This document shows, in pieces, positions 1 through 8,932 of a stretch of 43,936 nucleotides of DNA (position 1 is its first letter; every line of letters begins with the position of its first letter). The stretch spans positions 1 to 43,936 of the forward strand of contig JAKAJS010000255.1 of NCBI GenBank assembly GCA_021813685.1, read 5' to 3'. The position numbers were made by a program, and so were the translations under genes. The notes under the pieces are model-generated. The model made no database searches. It was not told the DNA's origin and saw only the letters and a program-made list of their open reading frames with translations. The DNA comes from Deltaproteobacteria bacterium (GTDB lineage Bacteria; Desulfobacterota; Syntrophobacteria; Syntrophobacterales; Syntrophobacteraceae).

Positions 1-60
1 CTCCAGGGCGCAGCAGTTCCCGCACCCGGCGTGTGGAGGAAAACAGGAGGTCTAGAGTTA

Positions 61-306
61 ATGCCGGTTAAAATTCGTTTGGCACGTGGTGGCAGGAAAA
101 AAAGGCCGTTTTACAGGATCGTTGTCGCCTCCTCGGAGGCGCCGCGCGACGGCAGGTTCATAGAAAATATCGGGACCTACGACCCGCTCCCGATGGAGAC
201 CAAAGTGCAGATCGACAGCGAGAGGCTCCAGTACTGGTTGGGGCAGGGCGCACAACCGACCGATACCGTTCGCAGCCTGATCGGAAAACACGCGAAACAG
301 AGCTAG
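61..306 (+). CDS. rpsP: 30S ribosomal protein S16
   Basis: Small-subunit ribosomal protein S16, an 81-residue protein that binds 16S rRNA early in 30S assembly. The N-terminus [20 protein letters not shown] and the following D-G-R-F-I-E-x-I-G-x-Y-D-P block are the family signature, and the length is normal. An in-frame ATG lies 30 bases upstream, but a strong ribosome binding site (acaggaggt) sits just ahead of the ATG at 61 and the family starts there, so 61 is chosen. It is the first gene of the khpA-rimM-trmD-rplS transcription unit. The 60 bases before it hold only the leader; the promoter or ffh gene expected upstream is outside the window. Confidence 0.97.
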   Translation: MPVKIRLARGGRKKRPFYRIVVASSEAPRDGRFIENIGTYDPLPMETKVQIDSERLQYWLGQGAQPTDTVRSLIGKHAKQS

Positions 307-346
307 ATTTCCAATTGGACCCAGCGCATTCACCCCGGAGGAAGTC

Positions 347-580
347 ATGTTGAAGGAACTGATCGAGTTTATGGCGCGTGCCTTAGTGGATAACCCGGAA
401 AAGGTGAAGGTTTCGGAGATAGAAGGCGAACAGACCTCCGTTATCGAACTGCGGGTATCCAAAGAGGACCTCGGCAAAGTTATCGGCAAGCAGGGGCGCA
501 CCGCCCGCGCCATGAGAACGATCCTCAGCGCCGCATCGACGAAGATCCGCAAAAGGGCCGTTTTGGAGATAATCGAATAG
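347..580 (+). CDS. khpA: KH-domain RNA-binding protein KhpA
   Basis: A 77-residue single KH-domain protein of the KhpA/YlqC family, which binds RNA and is linked to RNA chaperoning and cell-size control where studied. The KH GxxG loop is visible as V-I-G-K-Q-G-R-T in the C-terminal half, and the N-terminus [20 protein letters not shown] is typical. A good Shine-Dalgarno (cggaggaag) precedes the ATG. It lies between rpsP and rimM, its usual place in this operon, separated from rpsP by 40 bases and from rimM by 5 bases, so co-transcription is very likely. Confidence 0.95.
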   Translation: MLKELIEFMARALVDNPEKVKVSEIEGEQTSVIELRVSKEDLGKVIGKQGRTARAMRTILSAASTKIRKRAVLEIIE

Positions 581-585
581 AACCG

Positions 586-1098
586 ATGAAAGAGTCCCTT
601 CTGGTTCCCATAGGGAAGGTGACGAGGGCTCACGGGATCCGGGGCGCCCTCAAGGTATTTGCCTACGGCGAAACCCTTGACCGAATGCGTGTCGGTGAGA
701 GACTGTTTGCGAAGGAAAGCGGAGCACGACGTCAGTTGACCCTGGCAAGTCTTCGCGCACAGAACCGGGTGTGGATCGTTGAGTTCGAGGAAATAGAAAG
801 CCGGGACCAGGCCGAGTCGCTAACGGGCCGGGAGATTTTTATCGAAAGCGAGCGGCTGCCGGACTTGCCCGAGGGGGAATTCTACCAGTTTCAACTCATC
901 GGGCTTTCGGTGGAGACCCGGGAGGGAAGACCCCTGGGGACCCTGAGTGCTATTCTGGAAACCGGAAGCAACGACGTCTACGTGGTGGAAAGCGGCGGCA
1001 GGGAAGTGCTCATCCCGGCTATTGAAGAGGTTGTGCGCGAGGTCGATCTGCAAAACGGGAAAATTGTGGTGGAGCTGCCCGAGGGCCTCGAGTCATGA
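586..1098 (+). CDS. rimM: 16S rRNA processing protein RimM
   Basis: Ribosome maturation factor, 170 residues, which acts in 30S head assembly through binding of S19. The N-terminal RimM domain carries [15 protein letters not shown]. The C-terminal PRC-barrel half contains [10 protein letters not shown] and then [10 protein letters not shown]. The stop codon overlaps the start of trmD by 4 bases (ATGA), indicating translational coupling. Length and position are normal for the family. Confidence 0.96.
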   Translation: MKESLLVPIGKVTRAHGIRGALKVFAYGETLDRMRVGERLFAKESGARRQLTLASLRAQNRVWIVEFEEIESRDQAESLTGREIFIESERLPDLPEGEFYQFQLIGLSVETREGRPLGTLSAILETGSNDVYVVESGGREVLIPAIEEVVREVDLQNGKIVVELPEGLES

Positions 1099-1820
1099 TT
1101 TTTGACATTCTTACGATTTTCCCTTCCATGTTTACTTCTCCCCTGGGAGAAAGCATGGTGGGAAAGGCTCGCGAGCGCGGTCTCATCGAAGTTCGGGTGC
1201 ATAATATCCGCGATTTCGCCTCCGGCAGACACCAGATGACCGATGACCGACCCTTCGGGGGCGGCGAGGGAATGGTGATGAAACCCGAGCCGATCGTGGG
1301 GGCTCTGCGCGCGATCGCCGCAAACGGCCCGACTGCTGCGACCATATTGATGACTCCCCAGGGACGGCTGTTCAACCAGGAGACGGCCCGCCGGTTGAGC
1401 CGGCTGCCTCGTTTGATCCTCATCTGCGGCCGGTACGAGGGAGTTGACGAACGGGTGGCGGACTATTTCACCGACGACCAGTTATCGATCGGCGACTATG
1501 TGCTGACAGGCGGAGAGCTTGCGGCCATGGTGGTCGTGGACGCGGTCGCCCGATTGCTCCCCGGGGTTTTGGGCAACGAGGGCTCGGCGCTGGAGGATTC
1601 TTTCAGTGAGCCGGTCCTGGAGTATCCCCACTATACGCGGCCAAGGGATTTCGAAGGGCTGAGCGTGCCGCCGGTGCTTCTTTGCGGCAACCATGAAACG
1701 ATTCGCCGCTGGCGCCGCACCCAGGCTTTGCTCAGGACCAGGATGCGCCGCCCCGATCTTTTCGAGCGGCTCGAACTAAGCCCCGAGGATCGGGAACTGC
1801 TGGAAGAAGGTAAAAACTAA
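1095..1820 (+). CDS. trmD: tRNA (guanine-37-N1)-methyltransferase
   Basis: TrmD, 241 residues, a SPOUT-class (trefoil knot) methyltransferase that makes m1G37 in tRNAs with G at position 36 and so prevents +1 frameshifting. The start F-D-I-L-T-I-F-P, the [13 protein letters not shown] block, the knot segment [13 protein letters not shown] and the [12 protein letters not shown] motif are all intact. The C-terminal domain includes Y-P-H-Y-T-R-P. The start codon overlaps the rimM stop. A gene of a second SPOUT family follows after 3 bases. Confidence 0.97.
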   Translation: MIFDILTIFPSMFTSPLGESMVGKARERGLIEVRVHNIRDFASGRHQMTDDRPFGGGEGMVMKPEPIVGALRAIAANGPTAATILMTPQGRLFNQETARRLSRLPRLILICGRYEGVDERVADYFTDDQLSIGDYVLTGGELAAMVVVDAVARLLPGVLGNEGSALEDSFSEPVLEYPHYTRPRDFEGLSVPPVLLCGNHETIRRWRRTQALLRTRMRRPDLFERLELSPEDRELLEEGKN

Positions 1821-1823
1821 GCT

Positions 1824-2387
1824 GTGGGTCGGCTCTATTTGGCTCTTGCGCATTATCCCGTCCTCAACCGGATGGGCGATACAATCGCTTCGGCGATTAC
1901 CAACCTCGATCTTCACGATCTTGCGCGGGCGGGCCGCACCTATGGCGTGGGGGCCTGTTTTATCGTTACGCCTCTAAAGGACCAGCAGGATCTGGCAGGA
2001 AGGCTTACGAGGCATTGGATCGAAGGGGTGGGGGGGCAAATCCTGCCTGAGAGGCGAGAGGCGTTGCAGCTTCTCAAGGTGGTGGAGACCATTTCTTCGG
2101 CAATTGAGGATCTGGAGCGAAGGGATGGAAAACCTCCCCGCATCTGGGCCACCTCGGCCCAAAATAGAGGCGACTGTCTGGCTCACAGCCGCGCCCGGCA
2201 GTTGCTCGAACAGGAAGACCGCTCTTTTCTGCTTATCCTCGGGACGGGCTGGGGCCTTGCACCCGAGATTTTCGCCCTCGCAGACGAGGTCCTCGAACCC
2301 ATTGCGGGCGTAAACGGCTACAATCACCTTCCCGTGCGCTCCGCCGCATCCATCCTGATGGACCGGCTTTTGGGAAGACCGACTTAA
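1824..2387 (+). CDS. SPOUT-type RNA methyltransferase (PF09936-like)
   Basis: A 187-residue protein starting with GTG, 3 bases after trmD. It resembles the family annotated as SAM-dependent RNA methyltransferase (PF09936), which is found between trmD and rplS in several delta-proteobacteria and relatives. Visible marks are [10 protein letters not shown] near the start, A-R-A-G-R-T-Y-G-V, and a glycine-rich C-terminal stretch [12 protein letters not shown], followed by [13 protein letters not shown], which looks like a SPOUT knot. The RNA target is not known to me and cannot be read from sequence. The operon position argues for a tRNA or rRNA substrate. Confidence 0.85.
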   Translation: MGRLYLALAHYPVLNRMGDTIASAITNLDLHDLARAGRTYGVGACFIVTPLKDQQDLAGRLTRHWIEGVGGQILPERREALQLLKVVETISSAIEDLERRDGKPPRIWATSAQNRGDCLAHSRARQLLEQEDRSFLLILGTGWGLAPEIFALADEVLEPIAGVNGYNHLPVRSAASILMDRLLGRPT

Positions 2388-2400
2388 TGGAGGAATCAAA

Positions 2401-2763
2401 ATGGCAATGAGTATGCTTCAGTTGATCGAAATCGATCACATGCGCTTCGATATCCCCGCCTACAGGATCGGGGACACGGTCAAGGTGCACGTGAAAATCC
2501 GTGAAGGGGACAAAGAGCGCATCCAGGTGTTCGAGGGGATCGTCATTCGCACCCACAGGGCAAAGATGGGCGCAACGATCACCGTGCGCAAGGTGTCCTA
2601 CGGGGTGGGTGTCGAGCGTATCTTCCCCATTCATTCCCCGCAGGTGGAAAAAATCGAGATTTTGCGCAGAGGTCGTGTGCGAAGGTCCAGACTCTACTAT
2701 CTGCGAAAACGAGTCGGCAAGGCTGCCAGGATCCGCGAAAGGCGCGAACCGGCCAAAGGGTAA
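2401..2763 (+). CDS. rplS: 50S ribosomal protein L19
   Basis: Large-subunit protein L19, 120 residues, located at the 30S/50S interface. Family marks are [27 protein letters not shown], then [11 protein letters not shown] and [10 protein letters not shown] strong Shine-Dalgarno (tggaggaat) precedes the ATG. It is the last gene of the translation operon; a GC-rich hairpin followed by a T-run lies about 35 bases downstream. Confidence 0.97.
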   Translation: MAMSMLQLIEIDHMRFDIPAYRIGDTVKVHVKIREGDKERIQVFEGIVIRTHRAKMGATITVRKVSYGVGVERIFPIHSPQVEKIEILRRGRVRRSRLYYLRKRVGKAARIRERREPAKG

Positions 2764-2795
2764 GGCTTCCCCGCGAGGCGAGAGCAGCCAATGCG

Positions 2796-2838
2796 GCGGG
2801 CCGGTGCTCCGGCCCGCCCGCCCGGCCCCTTCTTTTTC
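2796..2838 (+). terminator. Rho-independent terminator after rplS
   Basis: A perfect 9-bp GC stem (GCGGGCCGG / CCGGCCCGC at 2796-2804 and 2809-2817) with a 4-base loop is followed about 15 bases later by a pyrimidine stretch ending in TTCTTTTT. The gap between stem and T-run is longer than ideal. The position directly after the last gene of the ribosomal operon supports the call. Confidence 0.7.
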
Positions 2839-3021
2839 GTGCTTCCCCCCTGAGTGATGCCTGTTCCACGACCCCTGGCGCCTCCGTCGGCGTAGAAACC
2901 CCTTTTAGCGCCGCTTTCCCTCCACCCCCTGTTGTTCCCGGCCCTTTCACCTCATCCTTGCACAAAAATTGCGGGGCGATGCCCTCGTGCCTCTTTTTTC
3001 GAACGGATAATGATTCCTATC
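2839..3021. other. Intergenic region between rplS and the P-type ATPase
   Basis: No gene is supported between the terminator and the ATPase promoter. The stretch is rich in CCC/CTT runs. Just ahead of the promoter it contains GATAATGATT (3005-3014), which resembles half of a Fur box, but only about half of a full 19-base box matches, so it is noted and not called. Confidence 0.5.
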
Positions 3022-3050
3022 TTGTTATTGGCCGGTTGAATACCTATATA
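3022..3050 (+). promoter_or_regulatory. Sigma-70-like promoter of the H+-ATPase gene
   Basis: TTGTTA at 3022-3027 and TATATA at 3045-3050 are separated by exactly 17 bases, close to the housekeeping consensus. The inferred start point is about 65 bases before the ATPase ATG. This gives the gene its own transcription unit, separate from the ribosomal operon. Confidence 0.55.
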
Positions 3051-3123
3051 AGTGCCCGCTGGTCGTATGAGGAAAATGTTACGACTCGTGAAAAAAGAGC
3101 AACGCAGGTGAGAAAGGATACGT

Positions 3124-5562
3124 ATGGATATGGAAATCAGGGCGACTTCCGACTACAAAGGCCTCTCGATCGAGGAGACGTTCGCCGCTCTTGGTGCCGG
3201 CGAAAAGGGTCTCTCCGATTCCGAGGTGGAGGAGCGGGCCGCCGTCTACGGCAGAAATGAGATAACCGAAAAGAAACGGAACCCCGTTCTGGTGTTTCTT
3301 CGCTTTTATTGGGGGCCGATGCCGTGGCTGCTCGAACTGGCCATGGCGCTTTCCTTAGCGCTCGGTCACACGGTCGAAGGGGTGATGATAATTGCGCTGC
3401 TGACAGTGAACGCGATTATCGGGTTCGTGCACACGCGCGGTTCGATGAAAGCGGTGGAGTTGCTGAAGCAGAGGCTTGCAATCAAGGCGAAGGTGCTTCG
3501 GGACGGAAACTGGAAGACGATATCCCCCGGGGAACTCGTACCGGGCGACATCCTGAATGTGAAGCTCGGCGATATTGTGCCGGCGGATGCCAAGATCGTG
3601 GACGGAGATGTGTCGATCGATGCCTCGGCGCTTACCGGCGAATCTCTGCCGGAGGAGAAGGAGCGCGAGGCCGTCGTCTATTCGGGCTCCGTTGTGAGAA
3701 GAGGGGAGGCTAAGTGCGTCGTGGTCAACACGGGCGCCAACACTTATTTCGGCAAGACCGCCGAACTGGTGAAGATTGCCAAGCCGAAGTCGCACCAGGA
3801 AGAGATCATGCTGGCCATCGTTAAGTACATGATGTACCTGGGGATTGCCGCCTCTCTGGTGGTTGCGGTCTATGCCATGGTGATGCACATGACCGTACTG
3901 CTCATCATGACCTTCGTGGTGGTTTTCCTGATGGGAGCCGTTCCGGTGGCTCTGCCGGCGGTGATGACCATAGTCCAGGCGGCTACGGGCATCCAGCTTG
4001 CCGAGGAAGGCGTCCTTGTGACCAGGCTCGATTCGATCGAAGATGCCGCCTCGATCTCCGTGCTGTGTCTCGATAAGACCGGAACGATCACGGAGAACAA
4101 GCTTTCGGTAAACAGCAGCCTTCCCTTCAACGGGCACAGCGAACAGGATGTCATACGGGCTGCGGCTTTGGCTTCGCGCTCCGAGGGCATGGATTTGATA
4201 GACCTTGCCATCCTGGACTATGCAAAGAGCAGCAACGTCGATTTCGATCACGACAGGCAGATTTCCTACACTCCGTTCAACCCGGCGATCAAGAGAACCG
4301 AAGCCGTCGTGGAACGTGGCGGGTGCCCGCACCGTGTGGTCAAGGGGGCGGCCCAGGTGATCGTGTCGATGTGCAAAGGGATGGACCAAAAGACTTTGGA
4401 GGAGGTGGATCGGGCGGTGGAGGAGTTCTCACGCAAGGGCTACCGCACACTTGCGGTGGCTGAATCGCAGGACATGGAGCATCCCGACGAGCTCACACTC
4501 ACCGGGCTCGTTCCTCTTGCTGACCCGCCCAGACCCGATTCGAAGAAAATGATCGAGCAGATAAGAGCTCTCGGCGTAAAGCCGCTGATGCTTACCGGCG
4601 ACAGCCTGGCGATTGCCCGCGAGATCGCGGGGCAGGTGGGAATCGGCTCCAATATCCTCAGGCTCTCCGATCTGGAAGGGTTGAGCGAGCCCGAACAGGC
4701 GCTCAAGGCAGCCGCCTGCGACGGGTTTGCCGAAATCTACCCCGAAGACAAGTACAAGATCGTGAAGCTGCTCCAGTCGCACGGGCAAATGGTGGGGATG
4801 ACCGGTGACGGGGTAAACGACGCGCCCGCGCTCAAACAGGCGGAGATGGGGGTCGCGGTCAGCAATTCGGCCGACGTGGCCAAGGCTTCGGCGAGCGTCG
4901 TGCTCACGCAGCCGGGGGTAAGCGTTATCGTCAAGGCGATCCAGCGCAGCCGTGAGACCTATCAGCGGATGCTCACCTGGATTATCAACAAAGTGACCAA
5001 AGTGATCCAGGTCGTCTTCCTGCTCATGATAGGATTTTTCCTCCTGCACGGGATGGTGCTCTCGCTTCTCGGCATGGCCCTTCTCGTGTTTGCAAACGAC
5101 TTTGTGACCATGTCTCTTGCAACGGATAATGTCACCTTCACTGCCGCCCCCAACAACTGGAACATACGGGACATAACGCTCGCCTCCTTTGTGGTGGGAG
5201 CTTTGCTGGTTGTAGAAGGCGTTCTGGCGATGGTTGGAGGCAGGGTCTTTTTCCATCTGAGCTTTCCACGGCTCCAAACCTTCATAATGTTGATGCTCGT
5301 TTTTACGAGCCAGTTCAGGGTGCTCATTGTGCGGGAAAGGGGATTTTTCTGGAATTCGGTGCCCGGAAAGGCCCTCATCGCCTCCACCGTCTGCGCTATT
5401 CTCGCGTTTGTGCTGCTGGGGATCTTCGGCATCATCGTCCCGGCCTTGACGCCCGAGCAGGTGCTGGCCGTGCTCGCTTTTTCCGCCGTCTTTACCCTCG
5501 CTATCGACGTGCCCAAGTATTTTGCGTTCAAGGAGTTCGGCCTGGCGGCAGAGCGCCGGTAG
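3124..5562 (+). CDS. Plasma-membrane proton-efflux P-type ATPase (P3A)
   Basis: An 812-residue P-type ATPase most like the P3A proton pumps of plants and fungi, which use ATP to expel H+ across the cytoplasmic membrane. An N-terminal cation-ATPase segment (L-S-D-S-E-V-E-E-R) leads to TM1-2. The actuator TGES loop is at residues 171-174. The TM4 motif P-V-A-L-P-A lies just before the phosphorylation motif C-L-D-K-T-G-T-I-T-E (D317). The hinge G-D-G-V-N-D-A-P-A starts at 561, and six C-terminal membrane spans follow. The plant-type autoinhibitory C-terminal R-domain is absent. Start: ATG with a gaaagga site. It is monocistronic and convergent with the MFS gene. Substrate assignment as H+ rests on family resemblance; a Ca2+ or Na+ role is less likely. 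Confidence 0.85.
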   Translation: MDMEIRATSDYKGLSIEETFAALGAGEKGLSDSEVEERAAVYGRNEITEKKRNPVLVFLRFYWGPMPWLLELAMALSLALGHTVEGVMIIALLTVNAIIGFVHTRGSMKAVELLKQRLAIKAKVLRDGNWKTISPGELVPGDILNVKLGDIVPADAKIVDGDVSIDASALTGESLPEEKEREAVVYSGSVVRRGEAKCVVVNTGANTYFGKTAELVKIAKPKSHQEEIMLAIVKYMMYLGIAASLVVAVYAMVMHMTVLLIMTFVVVFLMGAVPVALPAVMTIVQAATGIQLAEEGVLVTRLDSIEDAASISVLCLDKTGTITENKLSVNSSLPFNGHSEQDVIRAAALASRSEGMDLIDLAILDYAKSSNVDFDHDRQISYTPFNPAIKRTEAVVERGGCPHRVVKGAAQVIVSMCKGMDQKTLEEVDRAVEEFSRKGYRTLAVAESQDMEHPDELTLTGLVPLADPPRPDSKKMIEQIRALGVKPLMLTGDSLAIAREIAGQVGIGSNILRLSDLEGLSEPEQALKAAACDGFAEIYPEDKYKIVKLLQSHGQMVGMTGDGVNDAPALKQAEMGVAVSNSADVAKASASVVLTQPGVSVIVKAIQRSRETYQRMLTWIINKVTKVIQVVFLLMIGFFLLHGMVLSLLGMALLVFANDFVTMSLATDNVTFTAAPNNWNIRDITLASFVVGALLVVEGVLAMVGGRVFFHLSFPRLQTFIMLMLVFTSQFRVLIVRERGFFWNSVPGKALIASTVCAILAFVLLGIFGIIVPALTPEQVLAVLAFSAVFTLAIDVPKYFAFKEFGLAAERR

Positions 5563-5566
5563 CCCA

Positions 5567-5612
5567 TGAACCGAGCCGCGGCGTGGGGGTGCAGGGGGCG
5601 AAAGCCCCCCGC
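5567..5612. repeat. Dispersed hairpin repeat, copy A (convergent gene junction)
   Basis: Between the convergent ATPase and MFS genes lies GCGTGGGGGTGCAGGGGGCG followed by AAAGCCCCCCGCGC. The core GGGGGC-GAAA-GCCCCC is a hairpin that can terminate both genes. The same sequence in inverted orientation lies at 31613-31666 after the GcvT fusion gene. Shorter relatives of the CACGCCGCTRCGCGGYTC part occur at about 12410 and 24829. Confidence 0.75.
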
Positions 5613-5635
5613 GCCTTCCCTGATTTGAGGCGCAC

Positions 5636-6814
5636 TCAAGGCTCCGGAACAGCGGAAGGGCGCGACAACTTTTCGGGCAGCATCAAGGCCAGGGGAAGCC
5701 CGAGAAGAGACAACCCGGCGATGCACCACATCGCTGCATCGATACCATACGAGTTGGCGACGAAGCCGAGGACAAAAATCGCGAGCGCCCCGAGGGTGTT
5801 GCCTGCGCCAAGTGTTATGCCCGATGCCATCGAATGGCTTTTGGGGAAGAGATCCTGCCCGATAAGCATCGTGACGGGTGCGGTTGCAAAGGTGGCGATC
5901 CCCAGGAACGCAAGACTTACCCACAGCCAGATTCCGTTCGAGAACAGGAAAAGCGCAAGCAGCACCGAAGAGAGTATACTTGAGGAGATGATCACCGGGC
6001 GGCGCCCCACATGATCGGCGAGTATTCCGCCGGAGAAATTGCCCAGAATACCGACTACGAGCATAGCGCTTATGAGCGAGGCTCCGGCAACCAGGGAGCC
6101 GCCCCGAGCGTGCCAGAGCAGGGGAACGAAGGTAACCACCCCGTATGTAACCATTCCGCGCAGGCCCACGAAACCGACGAGCGCAAGGATCCGTCCCCGG
6201 TTGCGTTGCCAGGAGTCCCGGGCAAGACGGGAGGGGACAGGCGCCAGATGAGGCACCGACCGCAAAAGGAGCAGCATGGTAAGAACTCCGGGAATCGCAA
6301 AGAGCCACAGACTGCGCAGTCCGAGCGACACCACCAGAAATCCGGCCAACACCGGCCACAGGCCGCGGCCCAGTTCGCCTCCGATCAGGAAAAAAGACAT
6401 TGCCGTACCTGCCCTCGCTTCGGTAATCGATCGAGCGGCGGCCAGCGCCTGCGGGTGAAAGGCTGCATTGCCCAGGCCGGCTATGATCAGAAGAGCAATC
6501 AAGGGCCAGTAGCCGGGTGCGAGACCAATCAGGCTCGTCCCCAAAGCGCTCAGCACGAGTCCCGCCAGTACGAAACTCCGCCCTCCCGTCCGGTCCGCTT
6601 TCCACCCGAGAAAGGGTTGGAGAAGCGACCCGATTCCCAGCAGCGCAAGGATCAGGCTTCCGACCAGAGCGATCCTCATGTGAAACTTCGTAAGCAGCAC
6701 GGGAAGCACCGCCGGCAAATAATTTATATAGCCGTCATTTAGAAAGTGCGCCCAGGTTAGAGCCGCAAGTCCCAGCCCTGAAGAGGGTGCGGCGGGTCTT
6801 TCGCGCTCGGTCAT
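5636..6814 (-). CDS. MFS transporter, Fsr (fosmidomycin resistance)-like
   Basis: A 392-residue major facilitator superfamily protein with about 12 membrane spans, most like Fsr-type exporters. The early segment A-L-T-W-A-H-F-L-N-D-G-Y and the L-P-V-L-L motif in TM1 are typical. The TM2-3 loop reads L-G-W-K-A-D-R-T-G-G-R, the MFS signature, and its second-half counterpart G-I-L-A-D-H-V-G-R-R-P-V is intact. The frame stays open 101 codons further upstream, but that part is repeat DNA (see 6735-6962 and 7021-7100), so the ATG at 6814 (M-T-E-R-E-R-P) is taken. Likely role: drug or metabolite efflux; the substrate is unknown. A decayed copy of its first 26 codons lies at 12453-12530. Confidence 0.85.
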   Translation of the reverse strand: MTERERPAAPSSGLGLAALTWAHFLNDGYINYLPAVLPVLLTKFHMRIALVGSLILALLGIGSLLQPFLGWKADRTGGRSFVLAGLVLSALGTSLIGLAPGYWPLIALLIIAGLGNAAFHPQALAAARSITEARAGTAMSFFLIGGELGRGLWPVLAGFLVVSLGLRSLWLFAIPGVLTMLLLLRSVPHLAPVPSRLARDSWQRNRGRILALVGFVGLRGMVTYGVVTFVPLLWHARGGSLVAGASLISAMLVVGILGNFSGGILADHVGRRPVIISSSILSSVLLALFLFSNGIWLWVSLAFLGIATFATAPVTMLIGQDLFPKSHSMASGITLGAGNTLGALAIFVLGFVANSYGIDAAMWCIAGLSLLGLPLALMLPEKLSRPSAVPEP

Positions 6815-6962
6815 TTGCGTGTGTTTCCCGTTTTCCGGCCCGCGCCGGAGTGATCGAGGATTGGACACTCGGGTTCGAAGAGCAGGCGTTTTCCTGCACC
6901 GCGACCCGCCGGAGGCGAAACTTATAGTCTGCGTTCGCCTTCCTTGTCCAGACAAAACCCCC
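6735..6962 (-). repeat. Direct repeat, left copy (MFS 5' end plus upstream)
   Basis: This segment covers the first ~26 codons of the MFS gene and its upstream DNA, ending in GGCGAAACTTATAGTCTGCG and a CCTTCCTTGTCCAGACAAAA stretch. A second, partly deleted copy in the same orientation lies at 12453-12613. The two copies share the coding start and the upstream block, but the left copy has about 70 bases between them that the right copy lacks. Confidence 0.75.
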
Positions 6963-6981
6963 GAGGAAGCATATCCTGGCC

Positions 6982-7100
6982 GCACGACTTCAGTGTCGTG
7001 CAAAAGTCTGCTGCGAAAAGGAGCGGGAAGCGGGAAGCGGGAAGCGGGAAGAAAACCCTGCCCCGAGTCTTCTCGTAGTTTCCGGGTGTCCTCCGGGGAA
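6982..7100. repeat. Hairpin plus short GGGAAGC array and its conserved flank (copy 1)
   Basis: The gap between the MFS and GT2 genes holds three elements and no credible gene. There is a 7-bp-stem hairpin (GCACGAC/GTCGTGC, 6982-7001), then four heptamers of GCGGGAA type (7021-7051), then a ~55-base flank starting GAAAACC and containing CCCGAGTCTT and GGGTGTCCT. Array and flank recur, with about 45 of 56 flank bases the same, at 28540-28785. The remaining bases to 7291 show nothing recognisable. Confidence 0.7.
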
Positions 7101-7291
7101 ATGAAATGCTCTGGCAAGCCGATCAGGTGGCTGGGCGACAGGGTCTGGTTGCTGTGGGACGTTACCCGTTATCCTGGATCATTGCTCGTTGTGCCGCCGA
7201 ATCTTTGAGATACTCGATTCGGCGGCCGGTCCGGTTGCGGGTTTGTTTCTGTTGCGAGTTGGCAAGCTGCTCCGGTTTGTTCCCTGCTGCT

Positions 7292-8731
7292 TTACTTCGC
7301 GCATGCGAAGTCCTTTTTCCTCCAAATTGATTTGCCTCGTTTGCTTGCGCTTTCAAGTTTTGCCAAAGGCGCAGCCGTAGCAGGCAAGGTTCGGGTCAAC
7401 CAGCCTGAACGTGCGGCGCTGATCAAACCCCAGAAAGAAATCCATGACAGGGCGAAAACCGAAAAGAACGAGTAGGGAATGGCCCATCGCCAGCCAAACC
7501 AGGAGCGGTAGCGGAGCTGATAGACTGCTCCCGGTACAATCGAGCCGATCAGGCAGCCGCCCCCCAGAGCCAGCAGGGTGGGCGCCGGATTCATAACCAG
7601 CTGAGCCAACAGACCCACTTTGAGCGCCTCCCCCACAGTTAGCCGGAACAGTTGCATTCCGCTTAAAAATCGAATCCACCCGCCCCCGCTGTCTCCCTTC
7701 CGGAAACGTTTAAACACGAAGCATGCCATGACCAGACTCTCACGGACATTGCTCCTGGCCCAGCGCAGCAGCATTTTGCGCAGCCCCTGAAAAGCAACGG
7801 GAATCTTGGTAAGTACAACCGCTTCCCTCTGGTAGACGACCCGGTAGCCGGTTTTGAGCACTAGATTGGTCAAGGCCCGGTCTTCCCCTATCGTTGCAGG
7901 CGTTCCAAGGAAGGCCTGTTTTACCCAGCCCGTTAAATGCTCCCTTATTATCGATACCCTGTAGGCGGACAGCGCGCCGGGGGTGCAGAATACTCCCCCG
8001 TATACGGACTGGCCCGCACGAATGAAATCGAAGCCGGACGTAAAGAACACTTCCATCATCTTGGGAATGGGCCCCTCTTCGCGGTTTAGAACGCGTACGT
8101 TTCCGGCCACGGCCCCCACTTTGGGATTTGCGGCAAACGGGCTGACAAGGTGAAGCAGGGTGTCCGGCAATACCTCTGAATCCGAGTCGATGGTCACCCA
8201 CACTTCGCTGCGGGCGTGTTGAAAACCTGCCATGAGGGCTTGACGTTTGCCCGAGTTTTTAGGCTGGCGGACCAGTTTGAGCCGTGCCGGATACTCCTGC
8301 CGGGCCTTGAGCATCCACTGCCAGGTGTCATCGTTTGAGCCGTCGTCAACGGAGATAACCTGCATCTTCTCGGCGGGATAATTGCTGTTCATGACCGAGC
8401 GCACCGTGGGCAGAATCTGCCGGCCCTCGTTATAGGCCGGAATCACGATCGTTACCGTGGGAAGCTCGTTTTCGGCCACCGGAGCGCAGGCCTTGTAACG
8501 GCATGCCATCCAGATTCTCCAGGCGAGCACGCCAAGGGCGAAAAGAGCCAGCGCAGAACCTGGCCTGATGCCAAACAGGAGGGGATGAGGGTGCTTTAGC
8601 ACCTCAAGAAAGTGGACTTTGCCCGACAACCTCGAACAAAGGAGCGTAGCCGCGAGCAGCAGGTCGACCAGTAGAATCCATAAGTACAGGTGGTCAATTC
8701 TATTTCTGAGGATGAACAATCTCTTTTTCAT
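7292..8731 (-). CDS. Membrane family-2 glycosyltransferase (NodC/hyaluronan-synthase-like)
   Basis: A 479-residue processive-type GT2 enzyme likely to polymerise an extracellular polysaccharide from a UDP-sugar at the inner membrane. Two N-terminal membrane spans (about 13-31, 58-74) precede the catalytic domain V-T-I-V-I-P-A-Y-N-E-G, with the DDG motif at 129-131, D-S-D at 182-184, G-E-D at 281-283 and R-W-A-R-S at 322-326. The last lacks the usual Q-Q before xRW (here M-L-L-R-W). Several C-terminal membrane spans follow. A sigma-54-type promoter lies about 113 bases upstream on the same strand, and two dyads further upstream could bind an NtrC-type activator. The divergently placed kinase/NtrC pair is the obvious candidate regulator. 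The exact sugar cannot be told. Confidence 0.88.
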   Translation of the reverse strand: MKKRLFILRNRIDHLYLWILLVDLLLAATLLCSRLSGKVHFLEVLKHPHPLLFGIRPGSALALFALGVLAWRIWMACRYKACAPVAENELPTVTIVIPAYNEGRQILPTVRSVMNSNYPAEKMQVISVDDGSNDDTWQWMLKARQEYPARLKLVRQPKNSGKRQALMAGFQHARSEVWVTIDSDSEVLPDTLLHLVSPFAANPKVGAVAGNVRVLNREEGPIPKMMEVFFTSGFDFIRAGQSVYGGVFCTPGALSAYRVSIIREHLTGWVKQAFLGTPATIGEDRALTNLVLKTGYRVVYQREAVVLTKIPVAFQGLRKMLLRWARSNVRESLVMACFVFKRFRKGDSGGGWIRFLSGMQLFRLTVGEALKVGLLAQLVMNPAPTLLALGGGCLIGSIVPGAVYQLRYRSWFGWRWAIPYSFFSVFALSWISFWGLISAARSGWLTRTLPATAAPLAKLESASKRGKSIWRKKDFACAK

Positions 8732-8843
8732 GGAATTACCTCATCTAGGCCTTAATCGGTGCGGTACAGTCTGCCAAAAGTTCACTCTCCCCTTTTTGTC
8801 ATGCTTCGGGGGAGCCAGACCCAGTCCTTGGACAAGCCCATAA

Positions 8844-8858
8844 GCAAGTGTCGTTCCA
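8844..8858 (-). promoter_or_regulatory. Sigma-54 (-24/-12) promoter of the GT2 gene
   Basis: On the minus strand the sequence is TGGAACGACACTTGC. GG and GC are separated by exactly 10 bases and the flanking bases match the TGGCACG-N4-TTGC consensus with one substitution. The predicted start is near 8832, giving a leader of about 100 bases before the GT2 ATG at 8731. Basis: seen in sequence; function inferred. Confidence 0.7.
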
Positions 8859-8932
8859 TACGCAAATGGAATCTCTTCGGTCCTCCCCGCCCTTCAATCC
8901 AGCCCCGAACTGAGTTTTTGCCTGGCCGACCG

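Noticed and set aside
3005..3023. Fur box before the ATPase
   Set aside because: Only the left half matches well; about 12 of 19 positions is not enough to call.
4962..6605. Long open frame antisense to the ATPase 3' end and out of frame with the MFS gene
   Set aside because: It is a shadow of two well-supported genes; the peptide shows no domain and is rich in arginine and serine as expected for an off-frame reading.
6815..7117. N-terminal extension of the MFS protein
   Set aside because: The 101 extra codons are made of dispersed repeats, and the protein family starts at 6814.
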